Under the pieces are notes generated by a model. The model was not told the DNA's origin and did no database searches. It worked only from the letters and a program-made list of their open reading frames with translations. Positions 1-8,448 of a stretch of 64,000 nucleotides of DNA are shown one piece after another. Positions within the stretch are counted from its first letter, which is position 1; each line of letters opens with the position of its first letter. Source of the stretch: Flavobacterium pectinovorum (lineage in GTDB: Bacteria; Bacteroidota; Bacteroidia; Flavobacteriales; Flavobacteriaceae); NCBI RefSeq assembly GCF_900142715.1, contig NZ_FRBX01000001.1, forward strand, positions 1 through 64,000. Reading direction: 5' to 3'. The translations under genes and the position numbers were made by a program.

Positions 1-92
1 GGGGCTCACCTCTTCCCATCCCGAACAGAGTAGTTAAGCCCGCCTGCGCAGATGGTACTGCAGTTATGTGGGAGAGTATGTCGTCGCCTTTC
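1..92 (+). rRNA. rrf: 5S ribosomal RNA, 3' part (5' end outside window)
   Basis: The first 90 or so bases read as the body and 3' end of a bacterial 5S rRNA: the CCGAACAGAGTAGTTAAGCCC segment of the central loop/helix region, the GATGGTACTGC segment, and a GTGGGAGAGTATGTCGTCGCC-like 3' arm. The first 20 or so bases of the gene lie outside the window. A strong terminator follows immediately, so this is probably the end of an rRNA operon. The exact 3' end is estimated to within a few bases. Confidence 0.93.
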
Positions 93-100
93 TTTTGAAA

Positions 101-130
101 AACCCTATCCAATACGGATAGGGTTTTTTG
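101..130 (+). terminator. Rho-independent terminator of the rRNA operon
   Basis: CCCTATCC (103-110) and GGATAGGG (116-123) form a perfect 8-bp stem with a 5-base loop, followed by a run of T. It sits about ten bases after the 5S rRNA. Confidence 0.9.
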
Positions 131-597
131 TTTTTAAAACATTTTGAAATATAAAATCTTCTTATTTTGGAATTTAGAGCTAAAACAGATTAATTCAAAT
201 CTGTGCAACAACAAAATTTACGCATAAATGTTTAGTATAGTCTAAAAAGAAAAAAATCTACATTTCTGACACCTCTGAATTGTGATCTAAAACTTTTATT
301 TTGCATTAAAAGAGCCTGTCGGAAGCATTGGTGTTTCTGTTTATATGATTTGATAGGTTTATTCTCGTTCTAATATTGCATTGAATGATTTAAATCCCGA
401 TTGGTTGACTTTTTCATGCCATTTGATCGTCTGGAAAGATCAATGATTTTATTGGTTATCTTTTAAAGATATTATACAAATTCTGGTAGGCTATATGCTT
501 TTTAGATACCCGGAATTCAAATAATAACACAGACTCTGTCTTGATTGCTCAAACCATTTGATTTGTTCTTTTATATAAATGTAGTGACTAATAATTA
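131..597. other. Gene-free interval between rRNA operon and lipoprotein hydrolase gene
   Basis: AT-rich sequence with no open frame of convincing composition on either strand, and no recognisable tRNA, insertion sequence or long repeat. I see nothing supportable in it beyond spacer. Confidence 0.6.
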
Positions 598-603
598 TAA
601 AAA

Positions 604-627
604 AAAACTCCTAAGTAAGGAGTTTTG
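604..627 (-). terminator. Terminator of the minus-strand hydrolase gene
   Basis: ACTCCT (607-612) and AGGAGT (618-623) form a stem with loop AAGTA. Read on the minus strand it is followed by a long U run (the A tract at 598-606), and it lies about 40 bases past the stop codon of the minus-strand hydrolase. Confidence 0.85.
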
Positions 628-664
628 GTTACAATGTTAACTTTATTTTTTTAAACTTTTTAAA

Positions 665-1684
665 TTAAAATTTATCATTATTTACATCATTTACGAATTG
701 GATAACCCCATTCATAAAAACTTTTTGATCATCCCACATTGCTAAATGACTTCCATTAGGACAGTAAAGGTAACGTCCTTTTTGAACTAATTTACTTTGC
801 TCTTCCATTGCTTTTGGATCCATAGTGTCATATTTTGCCCCAATCATTAAAGTTGGTATTGTAAGTTCATGAAGACGATTCTTAATGTCCCATTTGGCTA
901 AACGCCCACTAATCCCGAATTCACTTGGTCCCTGCATCAAGGTATAGATCTCTCCATTTACATGTTTGCTGGCTCTGTTTAGACCATCCGGCCATTCTTT
1001 TAAGCGGCATAAATGTTCTTTATAGAAATTTGGGATAAGTAATTCCATGTAACGTGGATTATTGAAATCTTTTTTAGCTTCTAATGCTCTTATTTCTGCA
1101 AGAATTTCCGGTTTCATTTGTTTGGCTAATACTTCATCTGCATATTTTCCATATTCTGGAGCGCTGGCAACCATATTTGCGACTAATAGACCTTTTATGT
1201 TTTTTTGGTATTTTAAAGCATATTCCATAGCTAGAATTCCTCCCCAAGAATTTCCTAACACATAAAAGTTGTCTTTATCAGCACCAATTGCTTTTCGAAC
1301 TTGTTCTACTTCATCTACGAAACGCTCTGTTGTCCATAAACTACTGTCTTTTGGCTGGTCGCTGTAATATGATCCTAATTGATCGTATTCATAAAACTCA
1401 AAACCTTCACGTTGAAAATAGGTTTCGAAACACTCCATATATTCATGTGTCATGGCCGGACCACCATGTAATAATAAGATTTTTATTTTTGGATTCTTTC
1501 CAAAACGTTTTGTCCAGACTTTAAATTCCCCAACTGGTGTTTTAATTGGAATCATTTTTACTCCGGCTGATTCCACAGCGGTATTTTGACCATAGGTAAA
1601 ATAATCTGAAAGTGTTTGTGATTTATTTTCATTTTTACAGGAAATAAATAAAGCAACGAATGCTAGAAGGATGATAGAACGCAT
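665..1684 (-). CDS. Proline iminopeptidase-like alpha/beta hydrolase lipoprotein
   Basis: An alpha/beta-hydrolase of 339 residues, probably releasing N-terminal proline or short residues from peptides (proline iminopeptidase, peptidase family S33). The start chosen at 1684 gives a clean lipoprotein signal ending at Cys16 (LFISC); a frame-open extension to 1738 adds 18 residues without signal character. Visible features are the oxyanion LLLHGGPA segment, the nucleophile elbow GNSWGG with its serine, a helical cap, an Asp in AKYDTMD, and the catalytic-type His in NGSHLAMWD. The gene stands alone on the minus strand and is divergent from the fucosidase. Likely location is the periplasm or the inner face of the outer membrane. 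Substrate is inferred from family only; another small ester or amide substrate is possible. Confidence 0.85.
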   Translation of the reverse strand: MRSIILLAFVALFISCKNENKSQTLSDYFTYGQNTAVESAGVKMIPIKTPVGEFKVWTKRFGKNPKIKILLLHGGPAMTHEYMECFETYFQREGFEFYEYDQLGSYYSDQPKDSSLWTTERFVDEVEQVRKAIGADKDNFYVLGNSWGGILAMEYALKYQKNIKGLLVANMVASAPEYGKYADEVLAKQMKPEILAEIRALEAKKDFNNPRYMELLIPNFYKEHLCRLKEWPDGLNRASKHVNGEIYTLMQGPSEFGISGRLAKWDIKNRLHELTIPTLMIGAKYDTMDPKAMEEQSKLVQKGRYLYCPNGSHLAMWDDQKVFMNGVIQFVNDVNNDKF

Positions 1685-1804
1685 ATTTATAATTAAATTA
1701 TTAGTTTCTGGTAGATTTATTCTACATCTAAAATACAAATTTTAATTACACTTTGATATTTATGTTTTACGAAGAAAAAAATATCCCAATACTCTTTAAA
1801 AAAC

Positions 1805-1820
1805 GTCATTGGTCGAAATA
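1805..1820 (+). promoter_or_regulatory. Candidate operator motif, copy 1 (upstream of GH29)
   Basis: GTCATTGGTCGAAATA, 77 bases before the start of the first GH29 gene. The same pattern (GTCAT, two variable bases, GTC, then A/T) recurs at 4067, 8377 and 29811, each upstream of a plus-strand transcription unit of the glycan locus. Function is inferred from position and recurrence only. Confidence 0.5.
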
Positions 1821-1897
1821 CTATACAATCAAATACTCATTTACATTAAATTTATATTTTTAATTAGCTAACCACCAAAATTTTAATTGCAATCGTA

Positions 1898-3997
1898 ATG
1901 AAAAACCTTTTTCTTTTACTGAGTTTTTTTTGTTTACTATCATCATCTGTCAATAGTCAGGAATTGGTAAAATCTCCGGAACCTTTTGGTCCACTTCCTA
2001 CGCAAAAACAGATAGATTGGCAGGAAATGGAGTTTTATGCTTTTGTGCATTTCTCCTTAAATACTTTTACAAATAAAGAGTGGGGCTATGGCGATGAGTC
2101 TCCACAACTTTTTAATCCAACGAATTTAGATGTTCGTCAATGGGCGCGCGTGGTAAAGGCAGCCGGAATGAAAGGGATTATATTAGTAGCCAAACATCAC
2201 GATGGTTTTTGTCTATGGCCTTCTGCTTATACGGAACGTTCTGTCAAAAATTCTCCATGGAAAAATGGGAAAGGTGATCTTGTTAAAGAGTTAGCTGCCG
2301 CTTGCAAGGAATATGATTTAAAACTAGGCTTATATCTTTCGCCTTGGGATAGAAATCATCCGGAATACGGAAAACCAGAATATATTACTTACTTCAGAAA
2401 TCAGTTAAAAGAATTATTAACTAATTATGGTGATGTTTTTGAAATGTGGTTTGATGGTGCTAACGGTGGTGATGGATATTATGGTGGAGCAAACGAAACA
2501 AGAAAAATAAATACGCTTGAATATTATAATTGGGATGAAACTTATAAAATGATTTATGAGTTAGCTCCAAAAACATTAGTTTGGGGAGTTGGACCTGCCG
2601 AAGCAAGATGGATTGGAAATGAGGAAGGCCGGGCTGGAAAAACAAATTGGTCGCTTTTACGCCAGAAAGATGAATTGGCTGGTAAAGTACATTATACCGA
2701 ATTTATGTCAGGACATGAAAATGGTGAAAAATGGGTTCCAGGTGAGGCCGACGTATCCATAAGACCGGGATGGTTTTACCATAGTGTTGAAGATGACAAA
2801 GTGCGTCCTTTGGATGAAATGGTTGATATTTATTATGAATCTATTGGTCGAAATGCTACTTTATTATTGAATCTTCCTGTGGACAGAAGAGGTTTGGTTC
2901 ATGAAAATGATGAAGCAAGATTAAAAGAATTGGTGGCAACAATAAAAGAAGATTTTAAAACTGAATTATTGGCAGGAAGTAAAATAAGTGCCGATAATGT
3001 TAGAGGAAAGAGTAAAGAATTTACTGCCAAGAATGTTACTGATGGAAATAAAAATACATATTGGGCAACAGATGACAATGTAAAAACTGCATCAATTGTG
3101 TTTGAATTTGACAAACCTACAGCTATTGATCGTGTTTTGCTTCAGGAATATATAAAATTAGGACAGCGCGTTAAGGCTTTTAATATTGAAGCCAAAGTTA
3201 ATGGAAAATGGAAAACTATTGCAACTGAAACAACCATTGGTTACAAAAGAATTTTAAGAATTGACCGGGTTATTGCTTCGGCATTAAAAGTGAATATTAC
3301 AGATTCGAAAGCAAGTATTGTAATTTCAAATATTCAGGCTTTTAATGCACCTACTTTTGTTCGGATGCCGGAAATTCAACGTGATAGAAACGGAAATGTT
3401 ACTATGAAATCTGAAGAAGGAAATAGTATTTATTATACCGTTGACGGAAGTAATCCAACAACAAAAAGCACATTATATAAAGATATATTTAAATACAACA
3501 AAGCCGTTCAGATAAAAGCGGTTGCATTCAATAAAGAAGAAAAAATATATAGTGCTGTTAAAACGGCAAAGTATGGAATTTCTAAAGAAAAATGGAAAAT
3601 GGTAGCTGTTTCGAGTGGAGATTTAAATTCATCTATCAAAATAATAGATGGAAATCCAAATACAGATTGGGGATTTGGAAATGAAACCAATAAACTTCCG
3701 CAAGAAGTATCAATTGATATGGGAACAATTCTTAAAATTGCTGGTTTTACTTATGTTCCGCAGCAAGTTGGAAATAATCTTAATTTGATCTCAAAATATG
3801 AATTCTATACAAGTTTGGATAATGTAAAATGGACATTACAATCTGATGGTGAGTTTTCGAACATCAAAAATAATCCAATAGAACAAGTAAAAACATTTGC
3901 CGAAACAAAAGCAAGATACCTTCGTTTTGTAGCAAAATCTGCTGAAGGAAAAGGACAGACAGTTTCTATCAGCGAAATAAATGTAGTTGAAAAGTAA
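1898..3997 (+). CDS. GH29 alpha-L-fucosidase with C-terminal carbohydrate-binding modules
   Basis: A 699-residue exported enzyme expected to release alpha-linked L-fucose from glycans. The signal peptide covers about residues 1-20. The GH29 barrel covers about 22-345, with the family HHDGF signature (VAKHHDGFCLW) and the nucleophile Asp186 in the MWFDGA motif. It is much longer than a bare GH29 because of its tail: a first discoidin (F5/8 type C)-like domain at about 360-480, a short chitobiase/beta-hexosaminidase C-terminal-type domain at about 490-560 (YYTVDGSNPTTKS), and a second discoidin-like domain at about 570-699. It opens the glycan locus with its own candidate operator and is followed by the NagB fusion. 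A second GH29 lies at 23226. Linkage preference cannot be read from sequence. Confidence 0.92.
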   Translation: MKNLFLLLSFFCLLSSSVNSQELVKSPEPFGPLPTQKQIDWQEMEFYAFVHFSLNTFTNKEWGYGDESPQLFNPTNLDVRQWARVVKAAGMKGIILVAKHHDGFCLWPSAYTERSVKNSPWKNGKGDLVKELAAACKEYDLKLGLYLSPWDRNHPEYGKPEYITYFRNQLKELLTNYGDVFEMWFDGANGGDGYYGGANETRKINTLEYYNWDETYKMIYELAPKTLVWGVGPAEARWIGNEEGRAGKTNWSLLRQKDELAGKVHYTEFMSGHENGEKWVPGEADVSIRPGWFYHSVEDDKVRPLDEMVDIYYESIGRNATLLLNLPVDRRGLVHENDEARLKELVATIKEDFKTELLAGSKISADNVRGKSKEFTAKNVTDGNKNTYWATDDNVKTASIVFEFDKPTAIDRVLLQEYIKLGQRVKAFNIEAKVNGKWKTIATETTIGYKRILRIDRVIASALKVNITDSKASIVISNIQAFNAPTFVRMPEIQRDRNGNVTMKSEEGNSIYYTVDGSNPTTKSTLYKDIFKYNKAVQIKAVAFNKEEKIYSAVKTAKYGISKEKWKMVAVSSGDLNSSIKIIDGNPNTDWGFGNETNKLPQEVSIDMGTILKIAGFTYVPQQVGNNLNLISKYEFYTSLDNVKWTLQSDGEFSNIKNNPIEQVKTFAETKARYLRFVAKSAEGKGQTVSISEINVVEK

Positions 3998-4066
3998 AAT
4001 AAGACATCTCAATTAGAAGAAAATTTTTTTAAAGTTTCTAATTATGTCTTTTACCGAAGCTAACGG

Positions 4067-4082
4067 GTCATTAGTCGAATTT
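4067..4082 (+). promoter_or_regulatory. Candidate operator motif, copy 2 (upstream of nagB fusion)
   Basis: GTCATTAGTCGAATTT, 59 bases before the ATG of the NagB-LmbE fusion gene. It matches the copies at 1805 and 29811 at nearly every position. Confidence 0.5.
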
Positions 4083-4141
4083 TTAATTTTATCGGCAGAG
4101 TAATTCTTAATTTTATATTATAAATTAAATGAAACAGGCAA

Positions 4142-6055
4142 ATGATTAAAGAAGGCATAAATTTTAAAGAAGCTGGAAAATTCGAAGAAACTCGTTTTGA
4201 GAAGATTCATAACGTGATTTTCGAATCATCAAAAGAGGCTTCAATATTAGTTGCTCAGGAAATAGCAAACATAATTCAAAGAAAAGAAGAATTAAACGAG
4301 CCTTGTGTTTTAGGATTAGCAACAGGATCTTCGCCAGTAAAAGTTTACGAAGAATTGGTTCGCTTGCATAAAGAAGAAGGTTTGAGTTTTGCAAATGTAG
4401 TAACCTTTAATCTGGACGAATATTATCCAATGGATAAAAATAATATTCAGAGTTACTATCATTTTATGCATGAGCACCTTTTTAATCATGTTGATATTCA
4501 TCCGGAAAATGTAAATATTCCAGACGGAAAAATAAGTAATGAAGATTTACAACAATATTGTATCGATTATGAAATGAAAATTAAAGCCTACGGAGGTTTA
4601 GATTTTCAACTTTTAGGAATTGGAAGAACAGGTCATATTGGTTTTAACGAACCGGGATCTCACGTTAATTCAGGAACGAGAAGTATTACATTGGATCATT
4701 TGACTCGTACAGACGCGGCATCATCATTTTTAGGAATAGATAATGTACCTAGAAAAGCAATTACAATGGGAATTGGTACTGTAAAAAATGCCAAAAGAAT
4801 TGTACTTCTTGGATGGGGAATCAGCAAAGCTGAAATCATTAAAAAAACAATTGAAGGAAATATTTCTTCGCAAGTACCGGCAACGTATTTACAACAGCAC
4901 AACAACACAACTTTTGTTTTAGATACCGAAGCTTCATCAGAATTAACACGTGTAAAAACTCCCTGGTTGGTAAAATCAGTGATTTGGGACGAAGAGTTAA
5001 AACTGAAAGCTGTAGCCTGGTTAAGTGAATTGACGAAAAAACCTTTCCTGAAATTAACAGACAAAGATTATAACGATAACGGTATGTCTAGTGTGTTGAC
5101 GGAAGAAGGAACTGCATATGATTTGAACATTAAAATGTTTAATAAAATGCAGCAGACTATTACGGGATGGCCAGGTGGAAAACCAAATGCCGATGATACT
5201 TACAGACCTGAACGTGCAACGCCGGATAGAAAAAGAATTATCATTTTTAGTCCGCATCCAGATGATGATGTTATTTCGATGGGAGGAACTTTTGACAGAT
5301 TGGTAGAGCAGGGTCACGATGTGCACATTGCATATCAAACTTCAGGAAATATTGCAGTTTCTAACGAAGAGGCTTTAAAATTTGCTGAGATTTCGTTGTC
5401 ATTAAATCCGAACTCTTCTGAATCTGAAAAGATCATTAATTTTTTGAAAACCAAAAAGCACAATGATATTGATTCTTTAGAAGTTAGAAAATTAAAAGGA
5501 AGAATTAGAAGAAGCGAGTCTTTGGCTGCTACAAGATATTTAGGTTTACCGGATACGAATGTTAACTTTTTAGATCTACCATTTTATGAAACTGGAACAG
5601 TTAAGAAAAATAACCTTGGAGAGGCTGATATTCAAATTATGTGTGATATTATCGAAAGGATAAAACCACATCAAATATATGCAGCAGGAGATTTAGCAGA
5701 CCCTCATGGAACCCATAAAGTTTGTTTAGATAGTTTGTTTGAAGCTTTAAAAAGATTAAAGCACAAGAAATTTATGGACGAATGCTGGGTCTGGTTATAC
5801 AGAGGAGCGTGGCATGAATGGGAATCATACCAAATCGAGATGGCGGTTCCGATGAGCCCTGATCAGGTTCTTAAAAAACGTCATGCCATTTTCTATCACC
5901 AATCTCAAAAAGATGGAGTTATGTTTCAGGGAGATGATAGCAGAGAATTCTGGGTAAGAGTTGAAGATAGAAACAGATTAACAGCAGAAAAATATCATGC
6001 TTTAGGTTTGGCAGATTATTCAGCTATTGAGGCGTTCAAAAGATATTATTTTTAG
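4142..6055 (+). CDS. nagB: Glucosamine-6-phosphate deaminase fused to LmbE/PIG-L-type deacetylase domain
   Basis: A 637-residue cytoplasmic protein with two domains. The N-terminal part (about 1-300) is NagB, converting glucosamine-6-phosphate to fructose-6-phosphate and ammonia: GLATGSSP phosphate loop, the FNLDEYYP motif with Asp92, and GIGRTGHIGFNEPG. The C-terminal part (about 365-637) is LmbE/PIG-L-like, a zinc-dependent N-deacetylase fold with the metal-binding SPHPDDDV motif (His372) and a later DPHGTH. Single-domain NagB is about 260 residues; long fused versions occur in Bacteroidota. The pairing suggests coupling of deacetylation or a regulatory role to deamination of amino sugars, which fits GlcNAc release by GH20 and the glycosylasparaginase downstream. 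The activity of the second domain is unproven. No signal peptide is visible. Confidence 0.93.
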   Translation: MIKEGINFKEAGKFEETRFEKIHNVIFESSKEASILVAQEIANIIQRKEELNEPCVLGLATGSSPVKVYEELVRLHKEEGLSFANVVTFNLDEYYPMDKNNIQSYYHFMHEHLFNHVDIHPENVNIPDGKISNEDLQQYCIDYEMKIKAYGGLDFQLLGIGRTGHIGFNEPGSHVNSGTRSITLDHLTRTDAASSFLGIDNVPRKAITMGIGTVKNAKRIVLLGWGISKAEIIKKTIEGNISSQVPATYLQQHNNTTFVLDTEASSELTRVKTPWLVKSVIWDEELKLKAVAWLSELTKKPFLKLTDKDYNDNGMSSVLTEEGTAYDLNIKMFNKMQQTITGWPGGKPNADDTYRPERATPDRKRIIIFSPHPDDDVISMGGTFDRLVEQGHDVHIAYQTSGNIAVSNEEALKFAEISLSLNPNSSESEKIINFLKTKKHNDIDSLEVRKLKGRIRRSESLAATRYLGLPDTNVNFLDLPFYETGTVKKNNLGEADIQIMCDIIERIKPHQIYAAGDLADPHGTHKVCLDSLFEALKRLKHKKFMDECWVWLYRGAWHEWESYQIEMAVPMSPDQVLKKRHAIFYHQSQKDGVMFQGDDSREFWVRVEDRNRLTAEKYHALGLADYSAIEAFKRYYF

Positions 6056-6122
6056 TTAATTTTTTTACAATACAATAAATTATTTTTTAAATGGTTTATT
6101 TTGGTTAGTTACCTGTATGAAG

Positions 6123-6150
6123 ATGCGGCCTTTTGGCCGCATTTTTTTTG
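6123..6150 (+). terminator. Terminator after nagB fusion
   Basis: ATGCGGCC (6123-6130), loop TTTT, GGCCGCAT (6135-6142), then a run of eight T. A textbook intrinsic terminator about 65 bases after the stop codon. Confidence 0.92.
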
Positions 6151-6277
6151 CTTTTTTGTTTGTGAGTTTTACTGCAAAGAGTGCAAATATTTTTCGCATA
6201 GTGCGCGAAGATTTTTATCTGAAAGTAATTATAAGTTTTAGAAGTTCGCTAAGCTTGTAGAAGTTTAAACTCATTTT

Positions 6278-6345
6278 ATGTCATACTGAGCGTCCCGAAG
6301 CTTCGGGAGAAGGACAGCAAAGTGATTTCTCAATCAAAATAAAAA
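6278..6345. repeat. Dispersed Flavobacterium-type intergenic repeat fragment
   Basis: A GTCATACTGAGCG-type segment containing a perfect 14-base palindrome CCCGAAGCTTCGGG (6294-6307) and ending in GTGATTTCTC. It resembles one arm of the inverted repeat at 17257-17343 (GTCATTTCGACG ... GTGATTTCTC), so both probably belong to the same family of repetitive extragenic sequence. Confidence 0.5.
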
Positions 6346-6371
6346 AATATAAAAAGTTGCAATGACAAACC

Positions 6372-6403
6372 AACCCGACAGGTTTTTAAAATCTGCCGGG
6401 TTT
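6372..6403. repeat. Imperfect palindrome, extragenic
   Basis: AACCCGACAGGTTTT and ATCTGCCGGGTTT face each other around a short A/T centre with two or three mismatches. It is not followed by a clear T run on either strand, so it looks like an extragenic palindrome rather than a terminator. Confidence 0.5.
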
Positions 6404-6423
6404 AGAAACATACACGTCAAAAT

Positions 6424-6466
6424 AAAAAAACCTTTGTCAAAGTTTAAAACTTTGACAAAGGTTTTC
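6424..6466. terminator. Palindromic terminator, CTTTGTCAAAG family (copy 1)
   Basis: CCTTTGTCAAAGT (from 6431) and ACTTTGACAAAGG (to 6461) form a perfect 13-bp arm palindrome around a TTAAA centre. A tracts before it and T residues after it allow termination on both strands. It lies 27 bases past the stop codon of the minus-strand response regulator, for which it is the likely terminator. The same core recurs at 12658 and 23137. Confidence 0.75.
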
Positions 6467-6487
6467 TCATAATATAATAAGTAATTT

Positions 6488-7201
6488 TTAAATCGAAGAA
6501 TTCAAAATTCTCTGTTTTACATGATCAATATAGGATCTTCCAATTACATATCTAAGGCCTTCAATTTCAATGCTATTTCCTTCAACGGCATCAATTTTAT
6601 CAATTGCAATGGTGTAAGATCTGTGTATCCTTAAGAAATTTCTTTCAGGTAATAAATCGGTAAAGTCAGATAATGTACTGTGTATAATATATTTTCCTGT
6701 CAGGGTATTTATTTTTAAATAATCTTTTAAACTTTCGATCACTAAGATTTCATTAAAAAAGATTTTCTTCATTCTCTTCTTATCAATCTTAACAAATATA
6801 AAAGGACTTTCAGGGCTACTTTCTTGAGGAAGACTGCTGTTGCTGTTTAGTCTTTTGCTAATTTTGTTTAGCGTTTTCATTAACCTTGGAAATTCTATAG
6901 GTTTTACCAAATAATCCAAGACGTCCAATTCATATGTTTCTATTGCAAACTGACTGTAAGCACTTGTTATTACAAGTATCGGCGGATTATCCAGACTTTT
7001 TATAAAATTTATACCATCAAGAACCGGCATGTTAATGTCCAGAAAAATGACATCGACTTTGTTGTTTTTTAAAAAATTTAAACCTTCTATCGGATTACTA
7101 AAAGTATTTATAACCTCAAAATTTTCAATAGGCTCCAGATAGTTTTTGATAACATTAATCGCTAATGGTTCATCATCTATGATCAAACAGTTTATTTTCA
7201 T
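6488..7201 (-). CDS. LytTR-family response regulator
   Basis: A 237-residue cytoplasmic transcription regulator. The receiver domain (about 1-120) has the acidic pair in IIDDEP, the phospho-acceptor Asp55 in VIFLDINMP and the conserved Lys in VKP. A C-terminal LytTR DNA-binding domain (about 140-237) contains the FLRIHRSYTI segment and IGRSY near the end. It is the second gene of a two-gene minus-strand unit, 67 bases after the histidine kinase, its expected partner. The unit is divergent from the GH92-SSS-GH130 operon, and the kinase-GH92 intergenic space carries one of the four candidate operators, so control of the glycan locus is a reasonable inference. LytTR regulators typically bind direct repeats. 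Confidence 0.94.
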   Translation of the reverse strand: MKINCLIIDDEPLAINVIKNYLEPIENFEVINTFSNPIEGLNFLKNNKVDVIFLDINMPVLDGINFIKSLDNPPILVITSAYSQFAIETYELDVLDYLVKPIEFPRLMKTLNKISKRLNSNSSLPQESSPESPFIFVKIDKKRMKKIFFNEILVIESLKDYLKINTLTGKYIIHSTLSDFTDLLPERNFLRIHRSYTIAIDKIDAVEGNSIEIEGLRYVIGRSYIDHVKQRILNSSI

Positions 7202-7268
7202 TTTCGATTATTTTGGTGAGAGAAATAATTTTAGTAAGTATAGTTGGTAAAAAAGATGCTAATGCTTG

Positions 7269-8327
7269 CTAAGAGACCTTGATTACAAGCTTTACGACAA
7301 AAATATCCTTTTTATTTTTAAATGAAAGCTTATAGTCGTTTTTATTATAACCTAATTCGAGTCTTTTTTTGACATTCTCTAAACCTATACCACTAGACTT
7401 GTTAAAATTGTCCTTATGTTGCGTAATTTCGGGCATAGGATTACTAATAGTGAAATGCAGAAAATCTCCTTTTACCTTGAATTTGATATCAATTAATACT
7501 TTCCCTGTGTTTTTATTAACGCCATGTTTGAATGCATTCTCCAGAAACGTCAATAATATAATAGGGCTAATTTCTTTATCATGAATGTCTCCCGAAATTT
7601 CCATATTTACTTCCAGGCGATCATCGTTTCTGATTCTTTCTAAATCCAGATAATTTTGAATGCATAGTATTTCATTTTCTAAACTTTGTCTGGTGCTTTT
7701 TGTGTCATACAACATATAGCGCATTAATTCAGATAGTTTAAGAACGATTTTTGGCGTTTTGTTTGATTTTTCTACCGATAAGGAATAAATATTATTAAGC
7801 GTATTAAAGAAGAAATGCGGGGAAATTTGAGATTTCAAAAAAAGCAATTCGGTTTCTAACTGAGATTTTTCAAGATCTGTAACTCTTTTTTGTTCTTTCA
7901 AAAAGTCAAAAGTAATCTTAATTGCTGTAACAAAAGTCATCACATAAAGTTCTCCCATCATCATATCAATAGTATAATTGAGTGTCAATTTATCTATCGT
8001 TTCAGGGCCTTCGGGCCAAACTTCATGTGTTATTAATAAATAGGTAAGATTAAATTTCAAAACTACCATTATAAAGATAGCGCATAAAATAGAAATAACA
8101 TACTGCAGGTATTTCTTTTTATAAACCAAATTAGGCATCAAAACCAAAATATTCAAATAACATAACGCCATGTGAATTGGAAAACCCAACAAATTTGTTT
8201 TGAACGAATAACCATAATCATTAAAATAACTTCCCCATCTAAAAGTATTAAATATGAAATAAGTTAACCAAAATATAATGTGATACTGCAATTGAATGCG
8301 ATATAACCTGCTTGAATTTAAAATCAT
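7269..8327 (-). CDS. LytS/YpdA-type sensor histidine kinase
   Basis: A 352-residue inner-membrane sensor kinase. About four transmembrane helices fill residues 12-145, with little extracytoplasmic sequence between them. A His_kinase (PF06580-type) domain follows, with the phospho-acceptor His171 in QISPHFFFNTLN, then a reduced HATPase domain with an N-box FLENAFKHGV and a G-box-like SSGIGLENVKKRL. There is no separate sensor domain, so the signal is probably sensed in or near the membrane. It is expected to phosphorylate the LytTR regulator encoded just downstream. Transcription is away from the GH92 gene at 8449. The ligand cannot be read from sequence. Confidence 0.93.
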   Translation of the reverse strand: MILNSSRLYRIQLQYHIIFWLTYFIFNTFRWGSYFNDYGYSFKTNLLGFPIHMALCYLNILVLMPNLVYKKKYLQYVISILCAIFIMVVLKFNLTYLLITHEVWPEGPETIDKLTLNYTIDMMMGELYVMTFVTAIKITFDFLKEQKRVTDLEKSQLETELLFLKSQISPHFFFNTLNNIYSLSVEKSNKTPKIVLKLSELMRYMLYDTKSTRQSLENEILCIQNYLDLERIRNDDRLEVNMEISGDIHDKEISPIILLTFLENAFKHGVNKNTGKVLIDIKFKVKGDFLHFTISNPMPEITQHKDNFNKSSGIGLENVKKRLELGYNKNDYKLSFKNKKDIFVVKLVIKVS

Positions 8328-8376
8328 AATAATGTGACGTTTTGTGACTTTTTTTGATGTTTATCTAAGTTTATAC

Positions 8377-8392
8377 GTCATCCGTCTAAATT
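8377..8392 (+). promoter_or_regulatory. Candidate operator motif, copy 3 (kinase / GH92 divergent region)
   Basis: GTCATCCGTCTAAATT, 56 bases before the GH92 start and about 50 bases before the kinase start on the other strand. It is the most divergent of the four copies but keeps GTCAT-NN-GTC. Confidence 0.4.
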
Positions 8393-8448
8393 AGTTTTGG
8401 TAAAAGTCGTATTTGTTTAAATTTAAAGTTAAATTAAGATTGTTTTAT

